Assembly (NCBI RefSeq): GCF_003286595.3
Contig: NZ_CP132985.1
Location: forward strand, 2,053,297 to 2,117,296
Origin: Aerococcus mictus
GTDB lineage: Bacteria; Bacillota; Bacilli; Lactobacillales; Aerococcaceae
Direction of reading: 5' to 3'
Length of the DNA: 64,000 nt
Under the pieces are notes generated by a model. The model worked only from the letters and a program-made list of their open reading frames with translations. It did not search any database and was not told the origin of the DNA. The stretch's first letter is position 1. Each line of letters begins with the position of its first letter. The position numbers were made by a program, and so were the translations under genes. Below, one piece after another: positions 46,652 through 54,387 of this stretch.

Positions 46652-46889
46652 TGATATACCTCCATTTATTTTTTTCTTTCATTAATTGTCAAAAATTAAT
46701 AAACTAAAATTCCATAAAATCATGAGACCATGGTTAACTTCGTTTATTTATTCATTCATTGATAGATTCAATCGATCTAGGCAAGTAGAGCAGGTGAATG
46801 AAAGATAAATGCGAAAATTAGCCACATCATTCCTTTCTCAATCTTTTTCTCCTCCAAGGCTTATCCTCCCTGATCCTTTATCACAATCC
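46652..46889. other. Gap between the P1B ATPase and NADH oxidase/peroxidase genes
   Basis: 238 AT-rich bases without a gene. I saw a short TGAA/TAAA micro-repeat (minus-strand ATGAATGAATGAATAAATAA) and a TTAATT/AATTAA dyad near the ribosome site of the oxidase gene. No convincing terminator. Confidence 0.4.
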
Positions 46890-48683
46890 TTAAACCTGCA
46901 TGCGGGCACGTAGAGCATAGAAGATAGCTATGAGGTCCATAACTTCTTGGAGAATGGCTCCGAGTAGGGCGGGGATGGCACCGGTGGAGGCAATTAACAT
47001 TAGGATAATTGAGGTTACGATCCCAAAGATCACTGCTTGCTTGGCGACTTTCAGGGTATGCTTGGCAACTTTAACTGCTTGGGCCACCTTGGAGAGATCA
47101 TCCTTCAAGATTACCGCATCTGCCGATTCACTGGCAGCGGTTGACCCGTGGGCGCCCATAGCAATCCCAATATCTGCTACAGTCAGGGCTGGGGCATCAT
47201 TAACCCCGTCCCCCACCATCATCACTGGACGGAAGTCTTCCCTTAGGTCTTTGAGCAGGTTAATCTTATCTTCCGGCAGCAAGTTGGCATGGACTTCTTC
47301 AATCCCCGCGCTGTGAGCGATCCTTTGGGCAATATTTTCATCATCACCGGTCAGCATGATAATACGGTCCAGGTCCAAGCTTTCTAATTCATGGATGGTC
47401 GCTGGAGCTTCGGGACGGATTTGGTCGTTAAAGGTAATCCGACCCGCATAAGCACCGTCAATGGACACATAGACATTGGTCTTGCCGTCAGTGATCTTCT
47501 CAGCCCCGACAAAGTCAGCTTTACCCACCTTGACTTCCTTACTGTCCACTTGGCCTTTAACCCCAGCAGCAGTCACTTCTTCTAAGTGGTTAACCGGACT
47601 AAGGTCCAGACCCTGTTTTTGAGCGTCATCCACTAAGGACCGGGCCAAAACGTGGGTAGAGGATTGTTCGGCACTAGCTGCATAGTGGAGAATATGATCC
47701 ACCTCAAATCTCCCTTGGACTTGGATATCATCAACAGCTAAAGAACCCTGGGTAATGGTTCCGGTTTTATCAAAGGCCGCCGTTTTGACTTGGTCGAGTT
47801 TTTCCAAGCTGGTTCCTGATTTCATGACAATCCCATTGCGGCTGGAATTACTCATCCCCCCGACAATAGCCACCGGAGCGGCGATAATTAAGGGACAAGG
47901 TGAAGCCACCACTAGGACTTCCGCAAAACGAACTGGGTCTTTTGAGACAAACCAGGCAATAAAGGCAATGACATAGGCAATAATGGTAAAAGGTACCGCA
48001 TAACGGTCAGCTAAGCGGACAAAGGGAGCGGGCTCTTCCTTAGAATTCTCCACCAGGGCCACTAAACGTTGGTACTGGCTATCCTTAGCAGCCTTCTTCA
48101 CTTCGAAAGTCAGACTGGCCTCCCCATTAATAGACCCTGACATCAGTTCGTCGCCCACGCCTTTCTCTACCGGCTTGGATTCACCGGTCAAGGACGATTC
48201 ATCGACAAAGGTCTCCCCTTGGACAATGACTCCGTCCACAGGCACCAATTCATTGGGACGGACCCTGACTTGGTCGCCGACTTGAATCTCTTCCACCGGG
48301 ACGGAATCTACCGAACTGTCGGTATTAATCCGGTGGGCAAATTGGGGGGAATGTTCCAGTAAGGCTTCCAGTTCTCGGCTGGCTTGTTGGGTAGCATAGG
48401 CTTCCAGGGATTCTCCCCCAGTCATCATCACTAAGATCATTAAACTGGCCCAGTGTTCCCCCACAGCTAGAGTGGCTAGGATAGCGGTAATGGCCAGGAT
48501 ATCTACCCCATAGTAGCCATCCTTTAGGGTTTCAATCATGTCCTTAGCCAAAATGAGGGCCATGATAATCCCCCAAATCGCAATCACCCAAAAAGCCATG
48601 GTCTCCCGCCCCATCAGAAATTGTAGGCAGAGGGCGATTGCTCCAGTGACCAAGGTCACGATGAACTGTTGAAAATCAGTCAT
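46890..48683 (-). CDS. P1B-4-type heavy-metal-transporting ATPase
   Basis: About 597 residues: a P-type ATPase without an N-terminal metal-binding domain. The membrane metal-site motif is SPCPL (Cys near 263) instead of CPC, the hallmark of the P1B-4 subgroup (Fe2+/Co2+/Zn2+ exporters such as PfeT/CzcP). The phosphorylation motif DKTGTI has Asp near 305, and GDGVNDAPAL forms the hinge. The ATG at 48683 follows AAGGAGGA. The promoter carries a dyad that overlaps its -35 box, suggesting repression by a Fur/PerR-type metal regulator. Confidence 0.93.
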   Translation of the reverse strand: MTDFQQFIVTLVTGAIALCLQFLMGRETMAFWVIAIWGIIMALILAKDMIETLKDGYYGVDILAITAILATLAVGEHWASLMILVMMTGGESLEAYATQQASRELEALLEHSPQFAHRINTDSSVDSVPVEEIQVGDQVRVRPNELVPVDGVIVQGETFVDESSLTGESKPVEKGVGDELMSGSINGEASLTFEVKKAAKDSQYQRLVALVENSKEEPAPFVRLADRYAVPFTIIAYVIAFIAWFVSKDPVRFAEVLVVASPCPLIIAAPVAIVGGMSNSSRNGIVMKSGTSLEKLDQVKTAAFDKTGTITQGSLAVDDIQVQGRFEVDHILHYAASAEQSSTHVLARSLVDDAQKQGLDLSPVNHLEEVTAAGVKGQVDSKEVKVGKADFVGAEKITDGKTNVYVSIDGAYAGRITFNDQIRPEAPATIHELESLDLDRIIMLTGDDENIAQRIAHSAGIEEVHANLLPEDKINLLKDLREDFRPVMMVGDGVNDAPALTVADIGIAMGAHGSTAASESADAVILKDDLSKVAQAVKVAKHTLKVAKQAVIFGIVTSIILMLIASTGAIPALLGAILQEVMDLIAIFYALRARMQV

Positions 48684-48724
48684 TTTTTCTTCCTCCTTGT
48701 TAATCATCTTGCTTTTGTATGCTT

Positions 48725-48753
48725 AGTATACACTAGTTTAGAATTTTTCTAAA
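48725..48753 (-). promoter_or_regulatory. P1B-4 ATPase promoter overlapped by a PerR/Fur-like dyad
   Basis: On the minus strand TTTAGA (48748-48753) and TATACT (48725-48730) are 17 bases apart. The dyad TTAGAA-TTT-TTCTAA (48738-48752) covers the -35 box and half the spacer, a classic repressor position. It resembles the 7-1-7 PerR/Fur boxes of Firmicutes. Confidence 0.65.
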
Positions 48754-48903
48754 GTGATAAAGCTTATTTTTACAAAATATTTCCAAAGGGCCAAAAAGAG
48801 TGCCGACTTTGCTTTTTTCTTAAGACTTCTAGCCAATAATTTGTTAAAGTAAACTTATGCCAAAAAAATATTCAATCTTTAACCAATAAAGGAGGTTAAC
48901 TTT

Positions 48904-50118
48904 GTGCATTTTAACCGCAAACAATGGTTATCATTGGGACTAGGCGTCATTGCCCTCTGCCTAATTGTCCTCAACTGGTCAACCATCGTCTCCTGGCTGG
49001 GCCAAGTCTGGTCGATTGCCTATCCGATCACTTTAGGGGCCATGATGGCCTATGTGGTCAATATTTTAATGTCACTTTATGAGAAGTATCTCTGGCCCCA
49101 TGCCGATAAGGACTGGCTGGCCAAAATCCGCCGCCCCATCGCCATTGTCTTGGCCCTCTTAACGATTCTGGCCATTATCGCCCTCACCTTGGGCTTGATT
49201 ATTCCCCAATTGGTGGCTGTAGTGACCAACTTCATGGAGATCCTCCCCCGCCTCTTCCAAAGTCTCGATCGACTCCTAGAGCGTTACGAGGACCTCTATC
49301 CGGAAATTGTCTCCTATATGGGGAACTTGGACCTCAACTGGCAAAACATGGTCCGGCGCACCGTCAGCTTTGCCCAAGGACTCACCTCGAGTTTAATCGG
49401 GTCAACCATTGGTGCTGTCACTTCAGTGGCCAGCTGGATCGTTACTATCTTTATTGCCATCATCATTACTTTCTATATTTTGATGTCCAAAGAAAGACTG
49501 GGTCAACAATTCCACCGACTTACCAAGGCTTATTTAAAGGACAAGCGTTATAACCAAATCCACTATGTCCTCGCCATGGTAAACGATGCCTTCTATAACT
49601 TTATCGCGGGAGAAGTGGTAGAGGCCGCTATCCTGGGCTGTATGGTCGGCTTTGGCATGTGGATCTTTGGCTTCCCTTACGCCAGCATGATCGGGGTCCT
49701 CACTGGGGTGACAGCTATTATCCCACTTTTGGGCGCCTATATCTCTGGAGGACTGGGTTTTCTGTTGATCCTTATGCATTCACCGATCCAAGCCCTGCTC
49801 TTTGTCGTATTTATTGTGGTTGTCCAACAAATTGAAGGGAACTTGATCTATCCCAAAGTGGTTGGCAATTCCCTGGGACTCCCTGGCATGTGGGTCTTGA
49901 TCGCAGTCACGGTCGGTGGCGGTTTAATGGGCGTGGCTGGTATGCTAATTGGGGTGCCAATTGCTTCCGCCGGCTACCGTCTCCTTAAATTTGACGTCAA
50001 CTACCGAGAAGCCAAGGCCAAGGCTTCTAACGACCAAGAAGTCAAAGCCCCTAGCCAACTGGCCCGCCAGCATGACTTCAGTATCCAAGCCTTAGCCAAT
50101 GAAGAGGGCTTAAACTAA
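48904..50118 (+). CDS. AI-2E family transporter (PerM-like)
   Basis: 404 residues with about eight hydrophobic segments; the family core VVQQIEGNLIYPKVVGNSLGLPGMWVL is near residues 305-330. The family includes exporters and Na+/H+ antiporter-like proteins, so the substrate is not assigned. It starts at a GTG with AAAGGAGG eight bases upstream, an ideal site, and no ATG is better placed. It is monocistronic with a strong terminator. Confidence 0.9.
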   Translation: MHFNRKQWLSLGLGVIALCLIVLNWSTIVSWLGQVWSIAYPITLGAMMAYVVNILMSLYEKYLWPHADKDWLAKIRRPIAIVLALLTILAIIALTLGLIIPQLVAVVTNFMEILPRLFQSLDRLLERYEDLYPEIVSYMGNLDLNWQNMVRRTVSFAQGLTSSLIGSTIGAVTSVASWIVTIFIAIIITFYILMSKERLGQQFHRLTKAYLKDKRYNQIHYVLAMVNDAFYNFIAGEVVEAAILGCMVGFGMWIFGFPYASMIGVLTGVTAIIPLLGAYISGGLGFLLILMHSPIQALLFVVFIVVVQQIEGNLIYPKVVGNSLGLPGMWVLIAVTVGGGLMGVAGMLIGVPIASAGYRLLKFDVNYREAKAKASNDQEVKAPSQLARQHDFSIQALANEEGLN

Positions 50119-50148
50119 CTGATCAGAGAAATTTAGCTCAAATTTGAT

Positions 50149-50188
50149 AAAAACCGTTCCCTCAGCATAAAAAAGGGAACGGTTTTTT
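50149..50188 (+). terminator. Terminator after the AI-2E family gene
   Basis: AAAACCGTTCCCT pairs with AGGGAACGGTTTT, then T-run. The 5' A-run means it may work both ways. Confidence 0.92.
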
Positions 50189-50274
50189 GCGATTTTCGAT
50201 ACTAAGTCGACAGGCATAGTGATAAAATAGTGGTAGAAATAGAACGCTTTCATTATTTACTAAGGAGGCTTATC

Positions 50275-50598
50275 ATGATTATTACAACAACACCAAACAT
50301 CCAAGGCAAGACCATCACTAGCTACCAGGGCATTGTCTTTGGCGAAGTGGTGGCCGGGGTCAACCTGCTCAAAGATATGGGCGCTGGTTTCCGTAATGTC
50401 TTTGGCGGTCGGTCCAAGGGTTACGAAGGCGAACTGACCCAAGCCCGCGAAGAAGCCCTCCAAGAAATGGCTGACCGGGCTAAAGACCTGGGCGCTGATG
50501 CTGTAGTGGGCGTTAAGATGGACTATGAAACCCTAGGCGCTAATAATGGCATACTCATGGTCACCTGCAGTGGCACCGCTGTAAGCTTAGGTGATTAA
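50275..50598 (+). CDS. YbjQ/UPF0145 family protein
   Basis: 107 residues, a full-length heavy-metal-binding-domain family (YbjQ) protein: [22 protein letters not shown] at the start, [20 protein letters not shown] in the middle. These form a pentameric beta-rich fold; the cellular role is unclear. The frame opens at 50230, but the ATG at 50275 follows AAGGAGG with six bases. A weak cre-like AGAACGCTTTCA lies just upstream. Confidence 0.92.
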   Translation: MIITTTPNIQGKTITSYQGIVFGEVVAGVNLLKDMGAGFRNVFGGRSKGYEGELTQAREEALQEMADRAKDLGADAVVGVKMDYETLGANNGILMVTCSGTAVSLGD

Positions 50599-50640
50599 AT
50601 CAGGCAACTGTAGCAGACAATCGATAAACCATTCCCTTCT

Positions 50641-50676
50641 AAACAGAGAGAAACTCTAAGTTTTTCTCTGTTTTTT
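50641..50676 (+). terminator. Terminator after the YbjQ gene
   Basis: AAACAGAGA pairs with TCTCTGTTT, then T-run. Confidence 0.88.
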
Positions 50677-50703
50677 ATTAAGGAGACTTTAAGAATCTAG
50701 AAA

Positions 50704-50718
50704 ATGAAGCGCTTCCAT
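50704..50718 (+). promoter_or_regulatory. cre-like site upstream of the PepSY lipoprotein gene
   Basis: ATGAAGCGCTTCCAT is a GAAGCGCTTC palindrome similar to, but one base shorter than, the CcpA consensus. It lies about 75 bases before the lipoprotein start. Confidence 0.35.
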
Positions 50719-50792
50719 TTGTGGTTTATCAATATTTCTCCTAAGCTTAAAGTATGTTAATCATATAAAAGTATTTTGAGGAGGACGATTAT

Positions 50793-51464
50793 ATGAATAA
50801 GAAATTGAAAATCTCATTAGTCAGTCTAGCCAGCATCTTTACCTTAGCTGCCTGTGGCCAAGCCAATGATGGGGGAGATAAGGCTAACACTGACCAAAAT
50901 GAAAGCAGCCAAGAAGTTTCTCAAGAAACCAAGGGAGAAACAGCTTCTCAAGAGGACAGCAAGGGCCAAAAAGAGTCTAAAGAAGACAATAAGGACCAAG
51001 CTGAATCCAATCAATCCAGCCAGGACCAAGAAGGCATTGAAAACAAAGAATATGCCATCTCTATCGAGGATGCCGTGAATAAATTTAACGAAGAAACCGG
51101 CGCCCAAGACGTGAAGATTGAAGAAATTGAATTTGACTACGAAGAAGAATTCAGCAAACATACCTATCAAATCCAAGGCTACAACGCAGAAAACGAATGG
51201 GACATGCACATTGACCCCGATACTGGTGAAGTCTTAAAGGTAGAAGCTGAAAAAGAAGCCAATGACGAAACCAAACAACTCGAAGTCACCAGCTTAATCA
51301 CACCAAAAGAAGCCATGGAAAAGGCCCTCGCTGAACACCCAGGCGAAAAAGTCAAGAACTGGGAACTCTCTGTCGATGACAACGGCGTCATCCACTACGA
51401 AGTCGACCTCACTAACGTCGATGACGTGGACGTCAATGCAAGCAGCGGAGAAATTATTAAATAA
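50793..51464 (+). CDS. PepSY-domain lipoprotein
   Basis: 223 residues. A signal peptide ends in the lipobox LAAC (Cys near 21). A long Ser/Lys/Glu/Gln-rich linker runs to about 85. Two PepSY-like domains follow, the first from about 88 (SIEDAVNKFNEETG ... WDMHIDPDTGEVLKVEAE) and the second from about 168 (LITPKEAMEKALAEHPGE ... DVDVNASSGEIIK). PepSY domains are thought to inhibit or regulate extracellular peptidases; the target is unknown. GAGGAGG precedes the ATG. A repeat element starts five bases after the stop. Confidence 0.9.
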   Translation: MNKKLKISLVSLASIFTLAACGQANDGGDKANTDQNESSQEVSQETKGETASQEDSKGQKESKEDNKDQAESNQSSQDQEGIENKEYAISIEDAVNKFNEETGAQDVKIEEIEFDYEEEFSKHTYQIQGYNAENEWDMHIDPDTGEVLKVEAEKEANDETKQLEVTSLITPKEAMEKALAEHPGEKVKNWELSVDDNGVIHYEVDLTNVDDVDVNASSGEIIK

Positions 51465-51469
51465 AGGAA

Positions 51470-51640
51470 GAGAGTGTGAGCTGACGACAAAAAAGTGAAA
51501 CGCTGGAGGAAATATGCGGAAATCCTCGTAGAGGATTGACAAATATTACCGAAGCGGAGTTCACTTTTGTCAGCGAACACGTTTGAAGAGAGTGCGACAA
51601 GCGCGTCAGAGAGCAAGACCACTGGAGCACATTTTGACAA
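51470..51640. repeat. Modular hairpin repeat, locus D
   Basis: In opposite orientation to loci A, B, C and E. Ends GAGAGTGTGAG (51470-51480) and GAGAGTGCGAC (51588-51598) are 118 bases apart. The unit between has complementary arms GCTGACGACAAAAAAGTGAA and TTCACTTTTGTCAGC and an inner AATCCTC/GAGGATT hairpin. A partial unit follows, carrying the arm (GACAAGCGCG ... GAGCAAGACC) found in locus C and E. It begins just after the lipoprotein stop codon. Confidence 0.75.
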
Positions 51641-51655
51641 ATAAGTAATAAATAA

Positions 51656-51689
51656 GGATCTAGTAGAATAAATCTGCTAGATCCTTTTT
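51656..51689 (+). terminator. Terminator downstream of the PepSY lipoprotein gene and repeat
   Basis: GGATCTAG pairs perfectly with CTAGATCC across 13 bases, followed by five T. The repeat element would thus be part of the lipoprotein transcript. Confidence 0.88.
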
Positions 51690-51706
51690 CTTTGGGCTTA
51701 GACAAA

Positions 51707-51750
51707 CAAAAAGTGCCTCCATCACTCATCAGTGAAAGAGACACTTTTTT
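51707..51750. terminator. Bidirectional terminator after the acyl-CoA dehydrogenase gene
   Basis: AAAAAGTG-CCTC-CA-TCACT pairs with AGTGA-AA-GAG-ACACTTTTTT. It belongs to the group with the recurring AAAAAGTG base. Confidence 0.85.
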
Positions 51751-51805
51751 CGTCTTCTTATATTATTCGGCTAAGTTTTAGCCCAGCGCTTAATTATCGA
51801 AAACT

Positions 51806-53020
51806 TTAGATAAAGGCTTGTTGGCCAGTGTAGTAACGACCGATAATGAGGGAGTTAACCTCGTGGGTCCCTTCATAGGTGTACATCCCTTCAATATCCG
51901 CCATGAAACGTGGCACATCGTATTCCAAGAGAATGCCGTTACCCCCACAGACTTCCCGAGCTAAAGCAGCATTTTCACGAGCCCGGTAGCCGTTATGCAT
52001 CTTGGCCATAGAAGAGTTCTCTTCTTTGTAGATACCACGTTCTTGTTGTTGGGCTAATCTCACTGCAATCGCTAGGGTAGCTTGAGCGTTCATTGCCATG
52101 CGGGACAATTTTTCTTGGATCAATTGGAAGCTGGCCACGGTCTTACCGAAGGCTTCCCGTTCCCGGGTGTACTTCAAGGCTGCTTCAAAGGCGCCGGCTG
52201 TCGCACCTGCCAGTAACCAAGCCACGTCAGACCGGGTATTACGGAGGATGTTCGCCGCGTCCTTCCAAGAGTTCACATTTTGCGCCCGTTGGGACTCAGG
52301 CACTTTAACATCGGTATAAATAATTTCCGCATTAGGCATCATCCGGAAGAAGGCTTTGGGTTCGGTGTTGAAGGTTTCGACCCCTTCACTTTCCCGTTCC
52401 ACAAAGAACATCTTCACTTGGCCATCGTCCACATCACGAGCAAAGAAAGCGTGCCACTTAGCTAGAGTCCCGCCACCGATCCATTTCTTATGACCATTCA
52501 GAATCCAGGTGTCACCTTCCCGTTTAGCGGTCGCTGCCATCCCGCCAGCAATATCAGAGCCGTGTTCAGGTTCGGTCATGGCTAAGACACCCTTACCTTC
52601 CCAGCTGAGGACGCCTGGCATGAGTTTTTCTTGCTGTTCCTTGCTACCCCCAATTTTGACACATTCGTGGAAGAGCCCCCCATTAGAGGTATAGAAGGTC
52701 CCAATCACCGGGTCAGTCTTGGCTAAGGTATAAGCCCGGAAGCCCCGGAAGAGTTGGCTGATGGTCCCATCTTCACGACCTTCTAATAATTTAGGGTTTT
52801 GGATAAGGTCAATATCAATAATTTTTTGCATTTCTTCCAGTGGGAAAGTTGCCTTGTCCCAGTGCTCATCGAGGACGGGGTAGATATCTTCTTTTAGAAC
52901 CTTTTCAACCTCTTGCAGAACTTCTTTTTCCCCATCGGTTAAGTCTTCAGCATAGTTATAAAGGTCGGAATAAAACATTTTTTCAACTGCATCAATGTCT
53001 GCTCTAGATTCTTTAACCAT
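51806..53020 (-). CDS. Acyl-CoA dehydrogenase family protein
   Basis: About 404 residues, FAD-dependent. AMTEPEHGSDIAG and ILNGHKKWIGGG mark the FAD/substrate site, and YEGTHEVN near the C-terminus carries a Glu (near 383) at the position of the catalytic base of glutaryl-CoA dehydrogenase-like enzymes. The exact acyl-CoA is unknown. The frame opens at 53050; the ATG at 53020 follows AAGGAG with ideal spacing. It lies 100 bases after the 3-hydroxyacyl-CoA dehydrogenase gene and probably shares its promoter. Confidence 0.88.
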   Translation of the reverse strand: MVKESRADIDAVEKMFYSDLYNYAEDLTDGEKEVLQEVEKVLKEDIYPVLDEHWDKATFPLEEMQKIIDIDLIQNPKLLEGREDGTISQLFRGFRAYTLAKTDPVIGTFYTSNGGLFHECVKIGGSKEQQEKLMPGVLSWEGKGVLAMTEPEHGSDIAGGMAATAKREGDTWILNGHKKWIGGGTLAKWHAFFARDVDDGQVKMFFVERESEGVETFNTEPKAFFRMMPNAEIIYTDVKVPESQRAQNVNSWKDAANILRNTRSDVAWLLAGATAGAFEAALKYTREREAFGKTVASFQLIQEKLSRMAMNAQATLAIAVRLAQQQERGIYKEENSSMAKMHNGYRARENAALAREVCGGNGILLEYDVPRFMADIEGMYTYEGTHEVNSLIIGRYYTGQQAFI

Positions 53021-53122
53021 AATAGTCTCCTTGTCCTTTAATTCGCTCATATGCCCTTTAAGCAGCTAGGATATTCATTTCTTCTCCCAAGTCTAGCGCT
53101 TTTGGGCCTTTTGGTCATCTCA

Positions 53123-54040
53123 CTATTTTCCTTGTAATTTTTCTTGGTTTTTGGCTTGTTCAGAAGGTAATTGATTGCCATCTTCATCGTAGTCGTAGAA
53201 GCCTTTGCCTGCTTTCTTACCGAAGCGACCAGCCCGCATCATATTCTTCATGGTAACTGGTGGGGTCCAGCGTGGGTCACCATACTCTTGTTCGAAGTAT
53301 TCCATGACATAGTAACCAATATCTACCCCAGCATAGTCTTGGAGTTCAAAGGATCCCATGGGATGGTTTAAGCCATAGCGCATGGCCTTGTCAATGTCTT
53401 CTGGAGTGGCAATACCTTCTTCGAGCACCTTGATGGCCTCGATCATTTGAGGGATCATGATCCGGTTAACGATGAAACCTGGGGAATCTTTATGAACGGT
53501 CACGGTTTCTTTACCGATACTTTCAGCAACTTCTCTAACCACCGCTACCGTCTCATCACTGCTTTCATAGCCATAGATAATTTCTACTAACTTCATCACT
53601 TGTGGTGGGTTGAAGAAGTGCATCCCCGCGAAACGACTCGGATCTTCTAAGACACTAGCAATTTCGGTAATGGATAGGGAAGAGGTATTAGTCGCTAGGA
53701 CAATGTCATCACGAACAATGCCTTCCACTTCTTTAAAAACTTCCTGTTTGAGCTCCATCTTTTCTAGAACGGCTTCAACCACGAAGTCCACATCTTTGAA
53801 GTCCTTGAGGTCGGTGGTTCCGGTGATGCGGCTAAGAACTTCTTCCTTGCCCGCTTCATCTAATTTCCCCCGTTTCACACTACCGTCGAGGAATTTACTA
53901 ATCCGGTCTATCCCCCCTTGGACAAACTTGTCTTCAATATCTCTTAAGATCACCTGGTAACCATTGGAAGCAAACACGTTGGCAATCCCTGCCCCCATTG
54001 AGCCGGCTCCAATCACTCCAATTGTTTTGATCTCTGACAT
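53123..54040 (-). CDS. 3-hydroxyacyl (3-hydroxybutyryl)-CoA dehydrogenase
   Basis: About 305 residues, NAD-dependent. GVIGAGSMGAG at 8-18 is the dinucleotide-binding loop; the active-site segment GMHFFNPPQVMKLVEII and the C-terminal PMGSFELQDYAGVDIGYYVMEYF match short 3-hydroxybutyryl-CoA dehydrogenases (Hbd/FadB-type C-domain). The ATG at 54040 follows AGGAAG; the frame to 54079 has no good site. It has a promoter with an extended -10 box overlapped by a cre-like site. A thiolase or enoyl-CoA hydratase gene is not in the window. Confidence 0.92.
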   Translation of the reverse strand: MSEIKTIGVIGAGSMGAGIANVFASNGYQVILRDIEDKFVQGGIDRISKFLDGSVKRGKLDEAGKEEVLSRITGTTDLKDFKDVDFVVEAVLEKMELKQEVFKEVEGIVRDDIVLATNTSSLSITEIASVLEDPSRFAGMHFFNPPQVMKLVEIIYGYESSDETVAVVREVAESIGKETVTVHKDSPGFIVNRIMIPQMIEAIKVLEEGIATPEDIDKAMRYGLNHPMGSFELQDYAGVDIGYYVMEYFEQEYGDPRWTPPVTMKNMMRAGRFGKKAGKGFYDYDEDGNQLPSEQAKNQEKLQGK

Positions 54041-54083
54041 AGAAAAAACACTTCCTTTCTTTGGATTTATTATCTTCACAAGT

Positions 54084-54110
54084 ATTGTAGCAAAAATGTA
54101 AGCGCTTTAT
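54084..54110 (-). promoter_or_regulatory. Promoter and cre-like site of the CoA-dehydrogenase pair
   Basis: On the minus strand an extended -10 TGC-TACAAT (TACAAT at 54084-54089) is overlapped upstream, at the -35 position, by ATAAAGCGCTTACA (54097-54110), a CcpA cre-like palindrome with mismatches only at one end. This placement fits glucose repression of the two genes. Confidence 0.55.
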
Positions 54111-54340
54111 CAGTTATATGCTTGTGCACTTATTCTTTATCTAGCCGTTAAAATCACTATCACTAAGCCAAGATGCTCAGGTAAAGTGATTTCACAAGCC
54201 ATCTCTTGGCCTTGATAAAAAATAAACATAAAGAAAAAAGCCAAAAAATAAATATCTTATTTCTTGACTAATCGCTCCTCTGAAAGGCGTATTTATACAA
54301 TTTTTGTACTAACTGCTCACCAACCTCATTTGTTGATATA

Positions 54341-54372
54341 AAAAAACTCCAGCGCCATCAGACACTGGAGTT
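54341..54372 (-). terminator. Terminator after jag
   Basis: On the minus strand AACTCCAG pairs with CTGGAGTT across about 12 bases, then T-run. Confidence 0.88.
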
Positions 54373-54387
54373 CTTCTTACCATATCA

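Larger units (their letters stand above)
54041..54387. other. Gene-free stretch between the CoA dehydrogenase gene and jag
   Basis: Besides the promoter at 54084-54110 and the jag terminator at 54341-54372 this is AT-rich sequence in which I recognise nothing. Confidence 0.5.

Noticed and set aside
48725..48753. CopY-type operator (TACA..TGTA) at the metal ATPase
   Set aside because: The dyad is TTAGAA-N3-TTCTAA, not the copper operator, and the ATPase has an SPC rather than CPC motif, which argues against copper.
51294..51744. Minus-strand frames of 81-95 codons around the lipoprotein end and repeat locus D
   Set aside because: Antisense shadows of the lipoprotein gene and of repeat sequence; composition is Ser/Phe/Leu-rich as expected from antisense reading.
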